Positions 9,156 through 19,288 of a stretch of DNA of 64,000 bases are shown here, in pieces. Both the position numbers and the translations under genes were made by a program. The notes beneath the pieces are model-generated. The model had not been told where the DNA came from. It saw nothing but the letters and a program-made list of their open reading frames with translations, and did no database searches. The stretch spans positions 1-64,000 of the forward strand of contig CBDCAC010000007.1 in the NCBI GenBank assembly GCA_965213775.1, read 5' to 3'. The DNA comes from Lichenicoccus sp965213775. Lineage in GTDB: Bacteria; Pseudomonadota; Alphaproteobacteria; Acetobacterales; Acetobacteraceae. The number at the start of each line of letters is the position of its first letter. The stretch's first letter is position 1.

Positions 9156-10550
9156 CTAGCCGGCACGATCTTCCGAATTGACGCCGAGCTGCTTGAGCTT
9201 GCGGTGCAGCGCGCTGCGCTCCATGCCGACGAAGCCGGCGGTGCGGCTGATATTGCCGCCGAAGCGGAGCAGCTGCGCCTGCAGATACTGCGTCTCGAAC
9301 AGGTCGCGTGCCTCGCGCAACGGCAGTCCCATCACATCGGCGGCCGGATCGAACTTCAGCAGGATCGGCGCGCCCTGCCCGATCGATGGCGGCAGCATCT
9401 CGGCGCGTATCGGCTCGGCGCTGCTGCCGGGGATCATGATCAGAAGCCAGTCCATGGTGTTGCGCAACTCCCGCGCGTTGCCAGGCCAGTCATAGCTCTG
9501 CAGCGCCGCCATCGCGTCCGCCGACAGCTCGCGCTTCGGCAGCCCGGCATTCTCCGCCGAGCGCGTGAGGAACATGCGGGCGAGCTCGGGGATGTCGTCG
9601 CGACGCTCGCGCAGGCTCGGCACCCGCAGCGGCACCACCGCCAGACGGTAATACAGGTCCTCGCGGAACCGCCCGGCCGCGATCTCCGCCTGCAGGTCGC
9701 GGTTGGTGGTCGCCAGCACGCGCACGTCAACCTTCACCCGGGTGGCGCCGCCGACCCGCTCGAAGGTCTGGTCCTGCAGCGCACGCACGATCTTGCCCTG
9801 GGTCTCCACCGGCATGTCGGCGACCTCGTCGAGCAGCAGGGTGCCGCCATGCGCGCGCTCCAGCACGCCGGTCCGGCGCTGCGGCCCCTGCCCGTCCACG
9901 GCACCCTCCAGGCCGAACAGTTCCTCCTCGAAGCGCGCCGGCGCCAGGGTCGCGCAGTTCAGCGCGATGAACGGCCCCTCGGCGCGGCGCGAGCGCGCAT
10001 GGATCATGCGCGCCGCCACCTCCTTGCCGGCGCCGGCCGCGCCCGAGATCAGCACACGCGAGCCGGTCGGCGCCACGCGCTCGATCTGCGTGCGCACCGC
10101 CTGCATCACCTGGCTCTCGCCGCGCAGCTGGGTCTCCGGCCCCGCGCGCAGCCTCAGCTCGGCATTCTCCCGCGCCAGCTTGGTGGCCTCCAGCGCCCGG
10201 CGCACCACCAGCAGCAGACGGTCCGCCTGGAACGGCTTCTCGATGAAGTCGTAGGCGCCGTGCTGCAGTGCCGCGACCGCGGTCTCGATGGTGCCGTGAC
10301 CCGAGATCATCACGGTCGGCACCACCGGCTCCTCGCCCTGGATCGATTTGAGGATGCCGAGCCCATCGAGGCGGGATCCCTGCAGCCAGACATCGAGGAT
10401 CACCAGCGACGGCCGGCGCGCGCGGAAGGCGGCGATGGCGGAGTCGGAGTCGGCCGCGAGCCGCGTCTCGTAGCCCTCGTCGCGCAGCAATCCCTCCACC
10501 AGGAGCCGGATGTCCGGCTCGTCGTCGACGATCAGGATCTCATGCGCCAT
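9156..10550 (-). CDS. ntrX: Nitrogen response regulator NtrX
   Basis: Response regulator of the NtrY/NtrX pair, linked to nitrogen, redox and envelope responses in alphaproteobacteria. It has 464 residues: a receiver domain (1-120; phospho-acceptor Asp in VILDVWLQG, Lys in EKPF), an AAA+ domain (about 145-380; Walker A GAAGAGKE, Walker B TLLLDEVADMP) and a C-terminal Fis-type HTH (NISRTAGFVGMERSALHRKL). The loop that should carry GAFTGA, needed to contact sigma-54, is replaced by ELFGLEGAVDGQGPQRR. Loss of GAFTGA is known in NtrX proteins and suggests it does not act as a classic sigma-54 activator. The start overlaps the end of ntrY by 11 bases. Confidence 0.94.
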   Translation of the reverse strand: MAHEILIVDDEPDIRLLVEGLLRDEGYETRLAADSDSAIAAFRARRPSLVILDVWLQGSRLDGLGILKSIQGEEPVVPTVMISGHGTIETAVAALQHGAYDFIEKPFQADRLLLVVRRALEATKLARENAELRLRAGPETQLRGESQVMQAVRTQIERVAPTGSRVLISGAAGAGKEVAARMIHARSRRAEGPFIALNCATLAPARFEEELFGLEGAVDGQGPQRRTGVLERAHGGTLLLDEVADMPVETQGKIVRALQDQTFERVGGATRVKVDVRVLATTNRDLQAEIAAGRFREDLYYRLAVVPLRVPSLRERRDDIPELARMFLTRSAENAGLPKRELSADAMAALQSYDWPGNARELRNTMDWLLIMIPGSSAEPIRAEMLPPSIGQGAPILLKFDPAADVMGLPLREARDLFETQYLQAQLLRFGGNISRTAGFVGMERSALHRKLKQLGVNSEDRAG

Positions 10551-12747
10551 GCGGGGCGCCTTCGGAGATCGATACAGGCAGGCTCAACGTCGCGATCGCT
10601 CCTCTGCCGTCGGCGCGATCATCGAGCGCGACCGATCCACCGTGGTCCTCCATGATCTTCTTGACGATGGCAAGCCCCAGCCCGGTGCCTTTCGGCTTAT
10701 GCGTCACGTACGGCTCGGTCAGCCGCAGCCGATCGACCTGCGGCAGGCCTACGCCGTCGTCGGCGACCGAGATCGCGATTTCGCGCGGATCCGCGCGCAA
10801 GCGGATCCAGATGGTTCCGCGCAGGGCGCTGATCAGGCCGGATCCGCCGGCCTGATGCGCCTCCGGCGTCTCCACGGCCGCGACCGGACGCATGGCGATG
10901 CCGTCGGCGGCGTTCTGCAGCAGGTTGGTCAGCGCCTGGCCGATCAGCCGGCGGTCGCAAGGCGCCAGCGGACCGCGATCCGGCAGGTCGGTGTGGAAGC
11001 GCAGCTCCGGATGCGCGCTCTTCTGCAGGATCAGCGCCTCGCGCACGATACGCGAGATGTCCTCCTGCTTGATCAGCGGATGCGGCATGCGCGCGAAGGC
11101 CGAGAACTCGTCGACCATGCGCCCGATGTCGCCGACATGGCGCACGATGGTGTCGGCGCACTGGCTGAAGGTTTCCGGATCGGACTGGATCTCGCGCAGG
11201 AAGCGCCGCTTCAGGCGCTCGGCCGAGAGCTGGATCGGCGTCAGCGGGTTCTTGATCTCGTGGGCGATGCGACGCGCGACGTCCGCCCAGGCGGCCTTGC
11301 GCTGTGCGGACTGCAGCTCGGTGATGTCGTCGAAGGTCACCACGTAGCCTTCGGTGACCGCCCCCTTCATCTCCGGGCCGATCCGCACCAGCAGGGTGCG
11401 TCTTCCGCTCTGCACCTCCGCGGTCTGCGGCCGCTCCGGGTTCTGCCGCGCCAGCGCCAGCAGCGGCGAGAGCTCCGGAACCAGCGACGCCAGACCCTGC
11501 CCCGCCGCGGCCATCAGGTCGAAGCCGAGCAGGGTGCCGGCGGCCAGGTTGGGCAGTTCCACCCGCTGTTCCGCATCCAGCCCGATCACGCCCGAGGAGA
11601 CGCCGGACAGCACCGCCTCGGTGAAGCGACGGCGCTCGTTGATCTGGCTGTAGGCCGACATCAGCTCGCCGCGCTGGGCGGAGAGCTGATCGATCATGCG
11701 GTTGAAGGCGCGCGACAGGCCGGAGACCTCGTCCTCGCGCTCCGCCTCCGGTACGCGCACCCCGAGATCGCCTTCCCGCACCCGCTCGGCGGCCAGGATC
11801 AGCAGGCCGACCGGATGCGCGATCTGGTTGGCCAGCACCAGTCCGACCAGCACCGCCGCGGCCAGCACCAGCAGGGCGACGAGGGCGAAGATCATCACGA
11901 AGGTGATCTGCAGCCCGGAGCGTTCCCGGTCCAGGCGATGATAGTCGGCGACGACGCTCTGGGTCTTGCGCATGTGATCGAGGATCACCGGGTCCGCCGG
12001 CCGGGTGATCATCAGCATCAGGCTCGGCTGCGGCGAGTCGCCCAGCCCGACCACGGCGCTGACGGTGCGCCCGTCGGGAGAATCCTGGATCGCCACGTCG
12101 CCGCTGCGCGCCAGGATCGTCGCTGAGGGCGGCGGCAAAGTCACCTCGGGGCCGCTGAGCAGCCCGTGCGAGGCCAGCACCTGGTTGTTGACCGGGTTGA
12201 AGATCGCCGCCTCCGACAGGTCGCGGGCATACATCTGCTCCATCAGCAGCTGCTGCAGGTCGCGGCTGTCGAGGTAGAACACGGCGCCGTTCTGCGAAAG
12301 ATCGTTGGCCATCGCCAGCGCGTCGACGCGGATGTTGTTGTTGTGCTCCTGCAGGTAGCCGGTGGAAGCCTGCAGCGCCTCGTCGAGCGCGGTGCGCACA
12401 CGGTCGTTGAACCACATCTGGATGCCCAGGTGGAAGAAGGCGGCCGCGAACACCCCCACCAGCGTCGTCGGCAGCACCGCCACCACGCCGAACAGCAGCA
12501 CCAGTCGGACGTGCAGGCGAGATCCCGCGAGGCCTCGCCTGCGTTCGCCGAGCACCGTGGTCAGGCGCATCACCAGCGCGGTCGCCAGCAGCGCCAGCAC
12601 CAGCAGGTTCAGGCCGAACAGGACCATCTCGACCCGTGGCCGGTGCGCGAGCGTCATGCCGCCCGACAGCACCGAGAAGGTAGCGACTCCCAAGGCCAGC
12701 GCGGTGGCCGCGAGCACCAGGGTGCCGATCTTGCCGAGCATGATCAT
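10540..12747 (-). CDS. ntrY: Sensor histidine kinase NtrY
   Basis: Membrane-bound partner of NtrX, 735 residues. The N-terminal part has three hydrophobic segments (from about residue 8, 45 and 85), then a periplasmic region, and a fourth segment near residue 290 (FALVALLVLAAAVLVGLVLA). A HAMP domain (NQIAHPVGLLILAAERVREGD), a PAS domain, the HisKA box (RRIAHEIKNPLTPIQLSAE, phospho-His) and a HATPase_c domain follow. The last has NLLQNAADGIA, DDGVGLP and GTGLGLAIVKKI. The start is at 12747, or 12741 if the third codon is used. Confidence 0.95.
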   Translation of the reverse strand: MIMLGKIGTLVLAATALALGVATFSVLSGGMTLAHRPRVEMVLFGLNLLVLALLATALVMRLTTVLGERRRGLAGSRLHVRLVLLFGVVAVLPTTLVGVFAAAFFHLGIQMWFNDRVRTALDEALQASTGYLQEHNNNIRVDALAMANDLSQNGAVFYLDSRDLQQLLMEQMYARDLSEAAIFNPVNNQVLASHGLLSGPEVTLPPPSATILARSGDVAIQDSPDGRTVSAVVGLGDSPQPSLMLMITRPADPVILDHMRKTQSVVADYHRLDRERSGLQITFVMIFALVALLVLAAAVLVGLVLANQIAHPVGLLILAAERVREGDLGVRVPEAEREDEVSGLSRAFNRMIDQLSAQRGELMSAYSQINERRRFTEAVLSGVSSGVIGLDAEQRVELPNLAAGTLLGFDLMAAAGQGLASLVPELSPLLALARQNPERPQTAEVQSGRRTLLVRIGPEMKGAVTEGYVVTFDDITELQSAQRKAAWADVARRIAHEIKNPLTPIQLSAERLKRRFLREIQSDPETFSQCADTIVRHVGDIGRMVDEFSAFARMPHPLIKQEDISRIVREALILQKSAHPELRFHTDLPDRGPLAPCDRRLIGQALTNLLQNAADGIAMRPVAAVETPEAHQAGGSGLISALRGTIWIRLRADPREIAISVADDGVGLPQVDRLRLTEPYVTHKPKGTGLGLAIVKKIMEDHGGSVALDDRADGRGAIATLSLPVSISEGAPHGA

Positions 12748-12829
12748 GCGCAGCCGACGCGGCGGCTCGAGGCGCCAGGAGGGAGGCCACTGCAGGGGTC
12801 GCCGCGTCTTCAGGATACCGAACTCCGCC

Positions 12830-14278
<1,449 letters not shown>

Positions 14279-14375
14279 CTACTCTCTCGATCAAGCCGGA
14301 CCGCATCGCGGCGCGATCAGGCGCTCAGTCGGACCGGCACCTGCCGCGGAGCGCGCCCCGCGGCAGGTGCCGCCG

Positions 14376-15584
14376 TCAATTCGGTTCCGCCTCGTCGATC
14401 AGCACGGGCAGGTGCAGCAGCACTTCGGTCCGCCCGGGCTTGCTCTCCACCTCGATGATCCCGCCATGGTCGCCGATGATCTTCGCCGCCAGTGCAAGAC
14501 CGAGGCCACTTCCGGTGGGTTTGGTGGTCAGGAACGGCTCGAACAGATGCGGTCGGATATGGTCCGGGATCCCGGGGCCGGTATCGCGCACGGTCACCAT
14601 CAGAGGCAGATGGACCCGCTGATCCGATCCCGGCACCGCCAGGCGCACGCTGTGGCGGTAGGCGGTGCACAGTGTGATCTCGCCGCTGCCGCCCTCGCCG
14701 CTGATCGCCTCGGCCGCGTTCTTCACCAGGTTGAGCAGCACCTGGACCAGCTGGTCGCGGTTGCCCATGACCGGCGGCAGCGAGGGGTCGTAGTTCTCCA
14801 CGATGCGCAGGTGGGCGGCGAAGCCGGTCTGCGCCAGCGTGCGCACGTGCTCCAGCACGCGGTGGATGTTGACCGCGCCGCGGGTGATCCCCTTCTCGTT
14901 GAACATCTCCATGCGCTCGACCAGCGCGCGGATGCGATCGGCCTCGTCGCGGATCAGCACCGCGAGTTCGCGGTCATCCTCGGCGACCGAGCCTTCCAGC
15001 AGCTGGGCGGCGCCGCGTATCCCCGAGAGCGGGTTCTTCACCTCGTGGGCCAGGATCGCCGCCATCCCGGAGACGCTGCGCGCGGCGTTGCGGAAGGTGA
15101 GCTGACGGTCCAGCGCGCGCGCCGCCGAGGCGTCGTGCAGGGTCAGCATCACCGATCCCGGCTCCTCGGCGAGGCGGGTGCCCTGCACGGTGATCCCGCG
15201 CCGGTGCAGCCGCGGCCCGTCCAGCACCAGCTCGTGCTCGACCACGCTGGCGCCGTGCCGGCGCACCTGATCGACCAGCTGGAACAGCGGATGATCCTCG
15301 GAGAGGAAATCGACCATGGCGTGATGGCGCAGCTGAGACACCGACATGCCGAAGAAATGCTCGGCCGCCACGTTGGCGTAGCGGATGCGGTTGGACGGAT
15401 CGAGCAGCACCACCGGCACCAGCAGGCTGTCGATCATCGAGGCGTGGTCGATCGCCGCCACGCCATGCGCCGCAGCCGGCGGCGGGGGCAGCGCGCCGGC
15501 CCGGGCATGGCCGTCGCCGCGGCCGGGCTCCGCGACCACCGCCGCTGGCGGCTTGCTCTTGGCGCGTGACAGGGCTGTCCTCAC
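14376..15584 (-). CDS. ntrB: Nitrogen regulation sensor kinase NtrB (GlnL)
   Basis: Cytoplasmic histidine kinase/phosphatase acting on NtrC, controlled by PII proteins. It has about 402 residues: a PAS domain (LVPVVLLDPSNRIRYANVAAEHF), the HisKA box (ILAHEVKNPLSGIRGAAQLLE) and a HATPase_c domain (LLNLVKNAAEAI, DTGPGIP, GSGLGLALAAKIIGDHGG). No membrane segment is present, as expected. The GTG start at 15584 is preferred because it overlaps the dusB stop as GTGA. In-frame ATGs at 15623 and 15647 lie in a tandem repeat within dusB and would add only repeat-encoded residues. Confidence 0.93.
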   Translation of the reverse strand: MRTALSRAKSKPPAAVVAEPGRGDGHARAGALPPPPAAAHGVAAIDHASMIDSLLVPVVLLDPSNRIRYANVAAEHFFGMSVSQLRHHAMVDFLSEDHPLFQLVDQVRRHGASVVEHELVLDGPRLHRRGITVQGTRLAEEPGSVMLTLHDASAARALDRQLTFRNAARSVSGMAAILAHEVKNPLSGIRGAAQLLEGSVAEDDRELAVLIRDEADRIRALVERMEMFNEKGITRGAVNIHRVLEHVRTLAQTGFAAHLRIVENYDPSLPPVMGNRDQLVQVLLNLVKNAAEAISGEGGSGEITLCTAYRHSVRLAVPGSDQRVHLPLMVTVRDTGPGIPDHIRPHLFEPFLTTKPTGSGLGLALAAKIIGDHGGIIEVESKPGRTEVLLHLPVLIDEAEPN

Positions 15585-16762
15585 GCGGCGGCATCCATCG
15601 TCGTCGCCCGCGACGCCCCGCATGCCGTCGCCCGCGGCGCCCCGCATGTCGTCGCCGGCGACGCCTCGCGCGCGCCGCGAACGAGCCCGAGCCCGATCTG
15701 CCGGTCGTAGAACTCCGAGATCATCGCCTGCGCCGCGTCGGCGTCGTCGATCCGGTTGATCGCCGCCCGGAAGCCCGCGGAATCGACCAGGCCGGCCGAA
15801 TACCAGGAGACGTGCTTGCGGGCCAGCCGCAGGCCGGGCTGGCGACCGAAATGCTCCAGCATCGCGCGGTAGTGACGCAGCACGATCGCCCGCTCCGTCT
15901 GCAGGTCCGGATCGGCGATGGACACGCCGTGCATCAGCGCGGACGCCACCTGTGCCGGCAGCCAGGGCCGGCCGTAGCAGCCGCGTCCGATCATCACCCC
16001 GTCGGCGCCGGACTCCGACAGGGCGCGCTGCGCGGACGCGACGCTGGTGATGTCGCCGTTCACCACCACCGGCAGCGACGTCGCCTGCTTCACCCGTCGC
16101 ACGAACGACCAGTCCGCCTGTCCGGTGTAGAATTGCTGGCGGGTGCGCCCGTGCACGCTGACCATGCGTATGCCGCTCTGCTGCGCGATCCGCGCCAGCG
16201 CCGGCGCGTTCAGGTTCTGGTGATCCCAGCCCATCCGCATCTTCAGCGTCACCGGGACCGCAACCGCGCGCACCACCGCCTGCAGCAGGGCGGCGGCGAG
16301 TCCCTCGTCGCGCATCAGCGCCGAGCCGGCCATCTGGCCGACCGCCACCTTCTTCACCGGGCAGCCGAAATTGATATCGATCAGGTCGGCGCCGCGATCC
16401 ACCGCGATGCGGGCCGCCTGCGCCATCGCGTCCGGGTCGCAGCCGGCGAGCTGCACCGCGTTGGGGCCGCCATCACGGGCGACCTCGGCCATGCGCAGCG
16501 TCGCCGCGTTCTCGCGTATCATCGCCCACGACGCGATCATCTCGGAGACCACCAGGCCAGCGCCCAGGCTGCGCGCCAGCCTGCGGAACGGCAGGTCCGT
16601 GACGCCCGACATCGGTGCGACGATCACCGGGATCTCCAGGCGCACGCCGCCCAGGTCGATCGGCGACAGCGCCGCGCGCCGGTCGCTGCGCGGCGTCGAG
16701 GCATTCTCACCGGTGGCCGCGCAAAGCGACCCGGATTCACGCATGTGGTCTCGATTGCTCAT
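15581..16762 (-). CDS. dusB: tRNA-dihydrouridine synthase DusB
   Basis: FMN enzyme that reduces uridines in the tRNA D-loop, using NADPH. It has 393 residues from the ATG at 16762 (an ATG at 16744 is an alternative). The TIM barrel carries the Dus signatures VIVAPMSGVTDLPFR, the catalytic-Cys motif INFGCPVKKV, KMRMGWD, VHGRTRQQFYTG and GRGCYGRPW. The last ~30 residues are an Ala/Thr/Arg tail encoded by three 24-base repeats that also overlap the possible ntrB starts. The dusB-ntrBC order is standard in alphaproteobacteria. Confidence 0.95.
   Translation of the reverse strand: MSNRDHMRESGSLCAATGENASTPRSDRRAALSPIDLGGVRLEIPVIVAPMSGVTDLPFRRLARSLGAGLVVSEMIASWAMIRENAATLRMAEVARDGGPNAVQLAGCDPDAMAQAARIAVDRGADLIDINFGCPVKKVAVGQMAGSALMRDEGLAAALLQAVVRAVAVPVTLKMRMGWDHQNLNAPALARIAQQSGIRMVSVHGRTRQQFYTGQADWSFVRRVKQATSLPVVVNGDITSVASAQRALSESGADGVMIGRGCYGRPWLPAQVASALMHGVSIADPDLQTERAIVLRHYRAMLEHFGRQPGLRLARKHVSWYSAGLVDSAGFRAAINRIDDADAAQAMISEFYDRQIGLGLVRGAREASPATTCGAPRATACGASRATTMDAAA
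15601..15672. repeat. 24-bp tandem triplication at the dusB/ntrB junction
   Basis: Three 24-base units at 15601-15624, 15625-15648 and 15649-15672 differ at a few positions. On the minus strand they encode an eight-residue period in the DusB tail; in another frame they encode the repeated MRGxAGDx lead-in to NtrB. Confidence 0.85.
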
Positions 16763-16771
16763 GATTTGTGC

Positions 16772-16800
16772 AAGGTAACGGACCGCCCGGTCACGCGCAA
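16772..16800 (-). promoter_or_regulatory. Candidate promoter of the dusB-ntrBCYX operon
   Basis: On the minus strand: TTGCGC (16800-16795), a 17-base spacer, and TACCTT (16777-16772). The predicted transcript would start only a few bases before the ATG at 16762. The message would then be nearly leaderless, or translation would start at 16744. Confidence 0.35.
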
Positions 16801-16874
16801 TCGAGACCGGGCGGCGCGAGGCCTGCCGCCGGCGCGAACTTGACGCCTCGCGCGTCGCACAGCATTGCTCGGCG

Positions 16875-17972
16875 ATGCGCCTCGCAGCCCTCCTCCTCGC
16901 CTCCGGACCGCCTACCGCCACCGTGCCGGGCGATCCGTCGCCCTCCCCCGCGGCATGCGCGGCCATACGGCGGGCGGCCGATGCACTGCTCGCGCATGTC
17001 GATCTGCTGCAGCCGGTCGGCGACGCCGGCCTGCTCGCGCGGGCACTCGGCGAGGGCGGCAAGCTGCGGCCGCCGGTCGCCGGCGGCGCCGGTCGTGCGC
17101 AGAGCGTGCAGCGCGGGCTCGAGGCGCTGGACGCGCTGCCGCCGCAGGCCCGCCCCGACCTGGTGCTGGTGCATGACGCGTCGCGTCCGTGCGTGCCGCC
17201 GGGGCTGCTGCGCTTGGTGATCGCGGCACTCCAGACCCATCAGGGCGCCGTCCCGTGCCTCGCGGTGGGCGACAGGCTGAAGCGCGCGGCGGCAGGCGAG
17301 GTCACCGCCAGCGTCGCGGGCGACGGCCTGTATCGTGCGCTGAGCCCGCAGGGCTTCGGCTTCGCCACCCTGCGCGACCTGCATCGCGCGCACCCGGGCG
17401 GCGAGCTCGACGACGACGCCGTGCTGCTCGAACGCGCCGGCATCCCGGTGGCGCTGGTCGAGAGCGACGGGGAGACGGATGCAGCGGCGCGCCCGCTGCC
17501 GCGCACCGGCACCGGCTTCGACGTGCATGCCTTCGGCCCTGCCCGGCCGTTGATGCTCTGCGGCATCGAGGTCGCGCACGAGCGCGGCCTCGCCGGTCAT
17601 TCCGACGCCGATGTCGGGCTGCATGCGCTGTGCGACGCGATCTACGGCGCGCTGGCGGAGGGCGACATCGGCCGGCACTTCCCGCCGAGCGAGGCGGACT
17701 GGAAGGATGCCGACAGCGCGAGGTTCCTGATCCATGCCGGCGCGCGTATCGCCGCGCGTGGCGGCATGCTGGTGAACGCCGACGTCACGCTGATCTGCGA
17801 GCGGCCGAAGATCGGCCCGCACGCCGACAGGATGCGCCAGCGTCTCGCTGCCCTGCTGGGCACCGAGGTGGGTCGGATCTCGGTCAAGGCGACGACCACC
17901 GAGCGGTTAGGTTTCACCGGACGCGGCGAAGGCATCGCCGCCCAGGCCAGCGCCACCGTCCTGCTTCCCTAA
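16875..17972 (+). CDS. ispDF: IspDF fusion: degenerate IspD domain plus intact IspF
   Basis: Two MEP-pathway isoprenoid steps: CDP-ME synthesis (IspD) and MEcPP synthesis (IspF). It has 365 residues. The IspF half (from about residue 211) is complete: zinc ligands in GFDVHAFG and HSDADVGLHAL, then HFPPS, ERPKIGPH and KATTTERLGFTGRGEG. The IspD half (1-210) keeps HDASRP, DTLKR-like GDRLKR and TxPQ-like LSPQGF. It lacks the N-terminal CTP-binding motif (normally AAGxGxRxGxxxPKQ; residues 9-30 here read ASGPPTATVPGDPSPSPAAC) and the C-terminal NxKxTxxxDL motif. IspD activity is therefore doubtful. Divergent from dusB. Confidence 0.88.
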   Translation: MRLAALLLASGPPTATVPGDPSPSPAACAAIRRAADALLAHVDLLQPVGDAGLLARALGEGGKLRPPVAGGAGRAQSVQRGLEALDALPPQARPDLVLVHDASRPCVPPGLLRLVIAALQTHQGAVPCLAVGDRLKRAAAGEVTASVAGDGLYRALSPQGFGFATLRDLHRAHPGGELDDDAVLLERAGIPVALVESDGETDAAARPLPRTGTGFDVHAFGPARPLMLCGIEVAHERGLAGHSDADVGLHALCDAIYGALAEGDIGRHFPPSEADWKDADSARFLIHAGARIAARGGMLVNADVTLICERPKIGPHADRMRQRLAALLGTEVGRISVKATTTERLGFTGRGEGIAAQASATVLLP

Positions 17973-17998
17973 GGCGGGGGGTCTGACCTAAGGCGGGG
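17968..17998. repeat. Short direct repeat at the end of ispDF
   Basis: The 12-base word cctaaggcgggg occurs at 17968-17979, including the ispDF stop codon, and again at 17987-17998. It is a small local duplication with no evident function. Confidence 0.6.
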
Positions 17999-18010
17999 AT
18001 CTGGCGCCCG

Positions 18011-18598
18011 CTAGTCGGGAAACCCGCCCTCGAAAGCGAACTCGGCCAGCTTCATCCGGCCGTTCGGCTGCTCACGCCCCTGCATCGCCTCGGGCAGGAT
18101 CGAGGGGTCGCCGCGCCGCCCGATCGCAACCGCGGCCTCCACCCGGTAGCCCTGCGGCACGCGGAGCACCGCGAAGGCCTGATCGAAATCGAGCCCTACC
18201 ATGCCGTGCGCGGCCCATCCGGACCGTGCGGCCTGCAGCGACAGGTAGGCGAACGCCGATCCGGCGTCGAAGGAATGGCTATGCGAGGGGATCTCGGTGT
18301 CCTTGCCGGGGGGCAGGAGGGTGGATTTCGACACCACGAACAGGAGTGCGGCCGCCTGCTTGGCCCAGCTCCGGTTGAACTCGATCAGCAAGCCGAGGAA
18401 GCGCTCCCAGTGCGGCGTGTCGCGTCGCGCGTAGAGGAAGCGCCAGGGCTGGGAGTTGTACGAGGAGGGCGCCCAGCGCGCCGCCTCGAGCAGGCTGAAC
18501 AGCTCCGCCTGCGGGATCGACTCGCCGGTAAAGGCGCGCGGCGACCAGCGATCGAGGAAAAACTGATCAATCGGGTAGTCGGCGACCCGCTCGTTCAT
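18011..18598 (-). CDS. Nitroreductase family protein
   Basis: FMN-dependent oxidoreductase of 195 residues. The N-terminal FMN-phosphate site RWSPRAF and the following PSSYNSQPWRF are typical of the nitroreductase fold. FDAGSAFAYLSLQAARSGW matches the helix that binds FMN and forms the dimer, and the C-terminal VAIGRRGDP is the usual strand. The substrate cannot be read from sequence; the family reduces nitroaromatics, quinones, enals and similar compounds with NAD(P)H. It lies 48 bases downstream of a small membrane-peptide gene on the same strand. Confidence 0.88.
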   Translation of the reverse strand: MNERVADYPIDQFFLDRWSPRAFTGESIPQAELFSLLEAARWAPSSYNSQPWRFLYARRDTPHWERFLGLLIEFNRSWAKQAAALLFVVSKSTLLPPGKDTEIPSHSHSFDAGSAFAYLSLQAARSGWAAHGMVGLDFDQAFAVLRVPQGYRVEAAVAIGRRGDPSILPEAMQGREQPNGRMKLAEFAFEGGFPD

Positions 18599-18646
18599 GC
18601 GACAAGCCTTCCTGCTGCGGGCCTCACTGTCGGGCCGGAGCCGGGC

Positions 18647-18799
18647 TCAGCGCAAGGCGCAGATCGCGACCACCAGCGGCACCACGCCGATCACCAGCCA
18701 TGAGCCCAGCGCGCAGGTTGCCGCCCATCTCGCGAGCTTGCCCGAGAACCGGCCACGGCGAGGCACGTGCTGCGTCTGCTCCAGCGTATCATCCAGCAT
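18647..18799 (-). CDS. Small single-pass membrane protein (50 aa)
   Basis: An ATG at 18799 opens a 50-residue frame ending in TGA at 18647. GGAG lies about ten bases upstream of the start. The N-terminal half is polar and basic (VPRRGRFSGKLARW). Residues about 30-48 form a hydrophobic helix (ALGSWLVIGVVPLVVAIC), predicting a one-pass membrane protein with a cytoplasmic N-terminus. I recognise no family. It may be cotranscribed with the nitroreductase downstream. Confidence 0.5.
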   Translation of the reverse strand: MLDDTLEQTQHVPRRGRFSGKLARWAATCALGSWLVIGVVPLVVAICALR

Positions 18800-18930
18800 C
18801 GGGTGCTCCGTCCTGTCTACCGGGCGAGAGCTAGCAAATCCTGCCGGGGAAGAAAGTAACCAATGCTCTCGGGCGCCAAGACCATGATCCCGCTCCAGCA
18901 GGTGGCGTCGACGTTACGAAGCTGCCAGAA

Positions 18931-18985
18931 AATGGGGTTCGGGGCCTGCGGCCCCAACGGGTCGAGGGCAGAGCCCTTGCCCTGG
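18931..18985 (-). repeat. Dispersed palindromic repeat, copy B
   Basis: Intergenic copy of the GC-rich element also at 6400-6461 and 32094-32150, read best on the minus strand. It contains the inner palindromes ggggcctgcggcccc and gagggcagagccctt. It lies just downstream of the acylphosphatase gene. Confidence 0.85.
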
Positions 18986-18994
18986 TTCAGCGGC

Positions 18995-19288
18995 CTATTC
19001 GCCGTCAGGGCGCTGGCGGAAGCCCAGGCCGGGCAGGACCGGGGCGCCTGCCGAGCGCTCGATCCCACTCACCTTGGCACCAGGCGGTCCCTGCAGGCTT
19101 CGCCGATGCAGCAGCGCCAGCACCGCGGCGTCGCCGAGCAGCATCGCCTCCACCCGGCCGTCCGGTCGGTTGCGCACCCAGCCCTCGAGCGCGAGCGCCG
19201 TTGCCTGCTCGACCATCCAGGCTCGGTAGCCGACGCCCTGCACCCTGCCCGCGATCAGCCAACGCTCGCGGCACGGCGCGGCCGTCAT
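18995..19288 (-). CDS. acyP: Acylphosphatase
   Basis: Hydrolyses carboxyl-phosphate bonds such as acetyl or carbamoyl phosphate. It has 97 residues. The phosphate-binding loop with catalytic Arg is seen in GRVQGVGYRAWM, and the catalytic Asn lies in the strand GWVRNRPDGRVEAM. The ATG at 19288 overlaps the stop of the upstream AsmA-like gene (ATGA), implying coupled translation. Copy B of the dispersed repeat follows after about 10 bases. Confidence 0.92.
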   Translation of the reverse strand: MTAAPCRERWLIAGRVQGVGYRAWMVEQATALALEGWVRNRPDGRVEAMLLGDAAVLALLHRRSLQGPPGAKVSGIERSAGAPVLPGLGFRQRPDGE

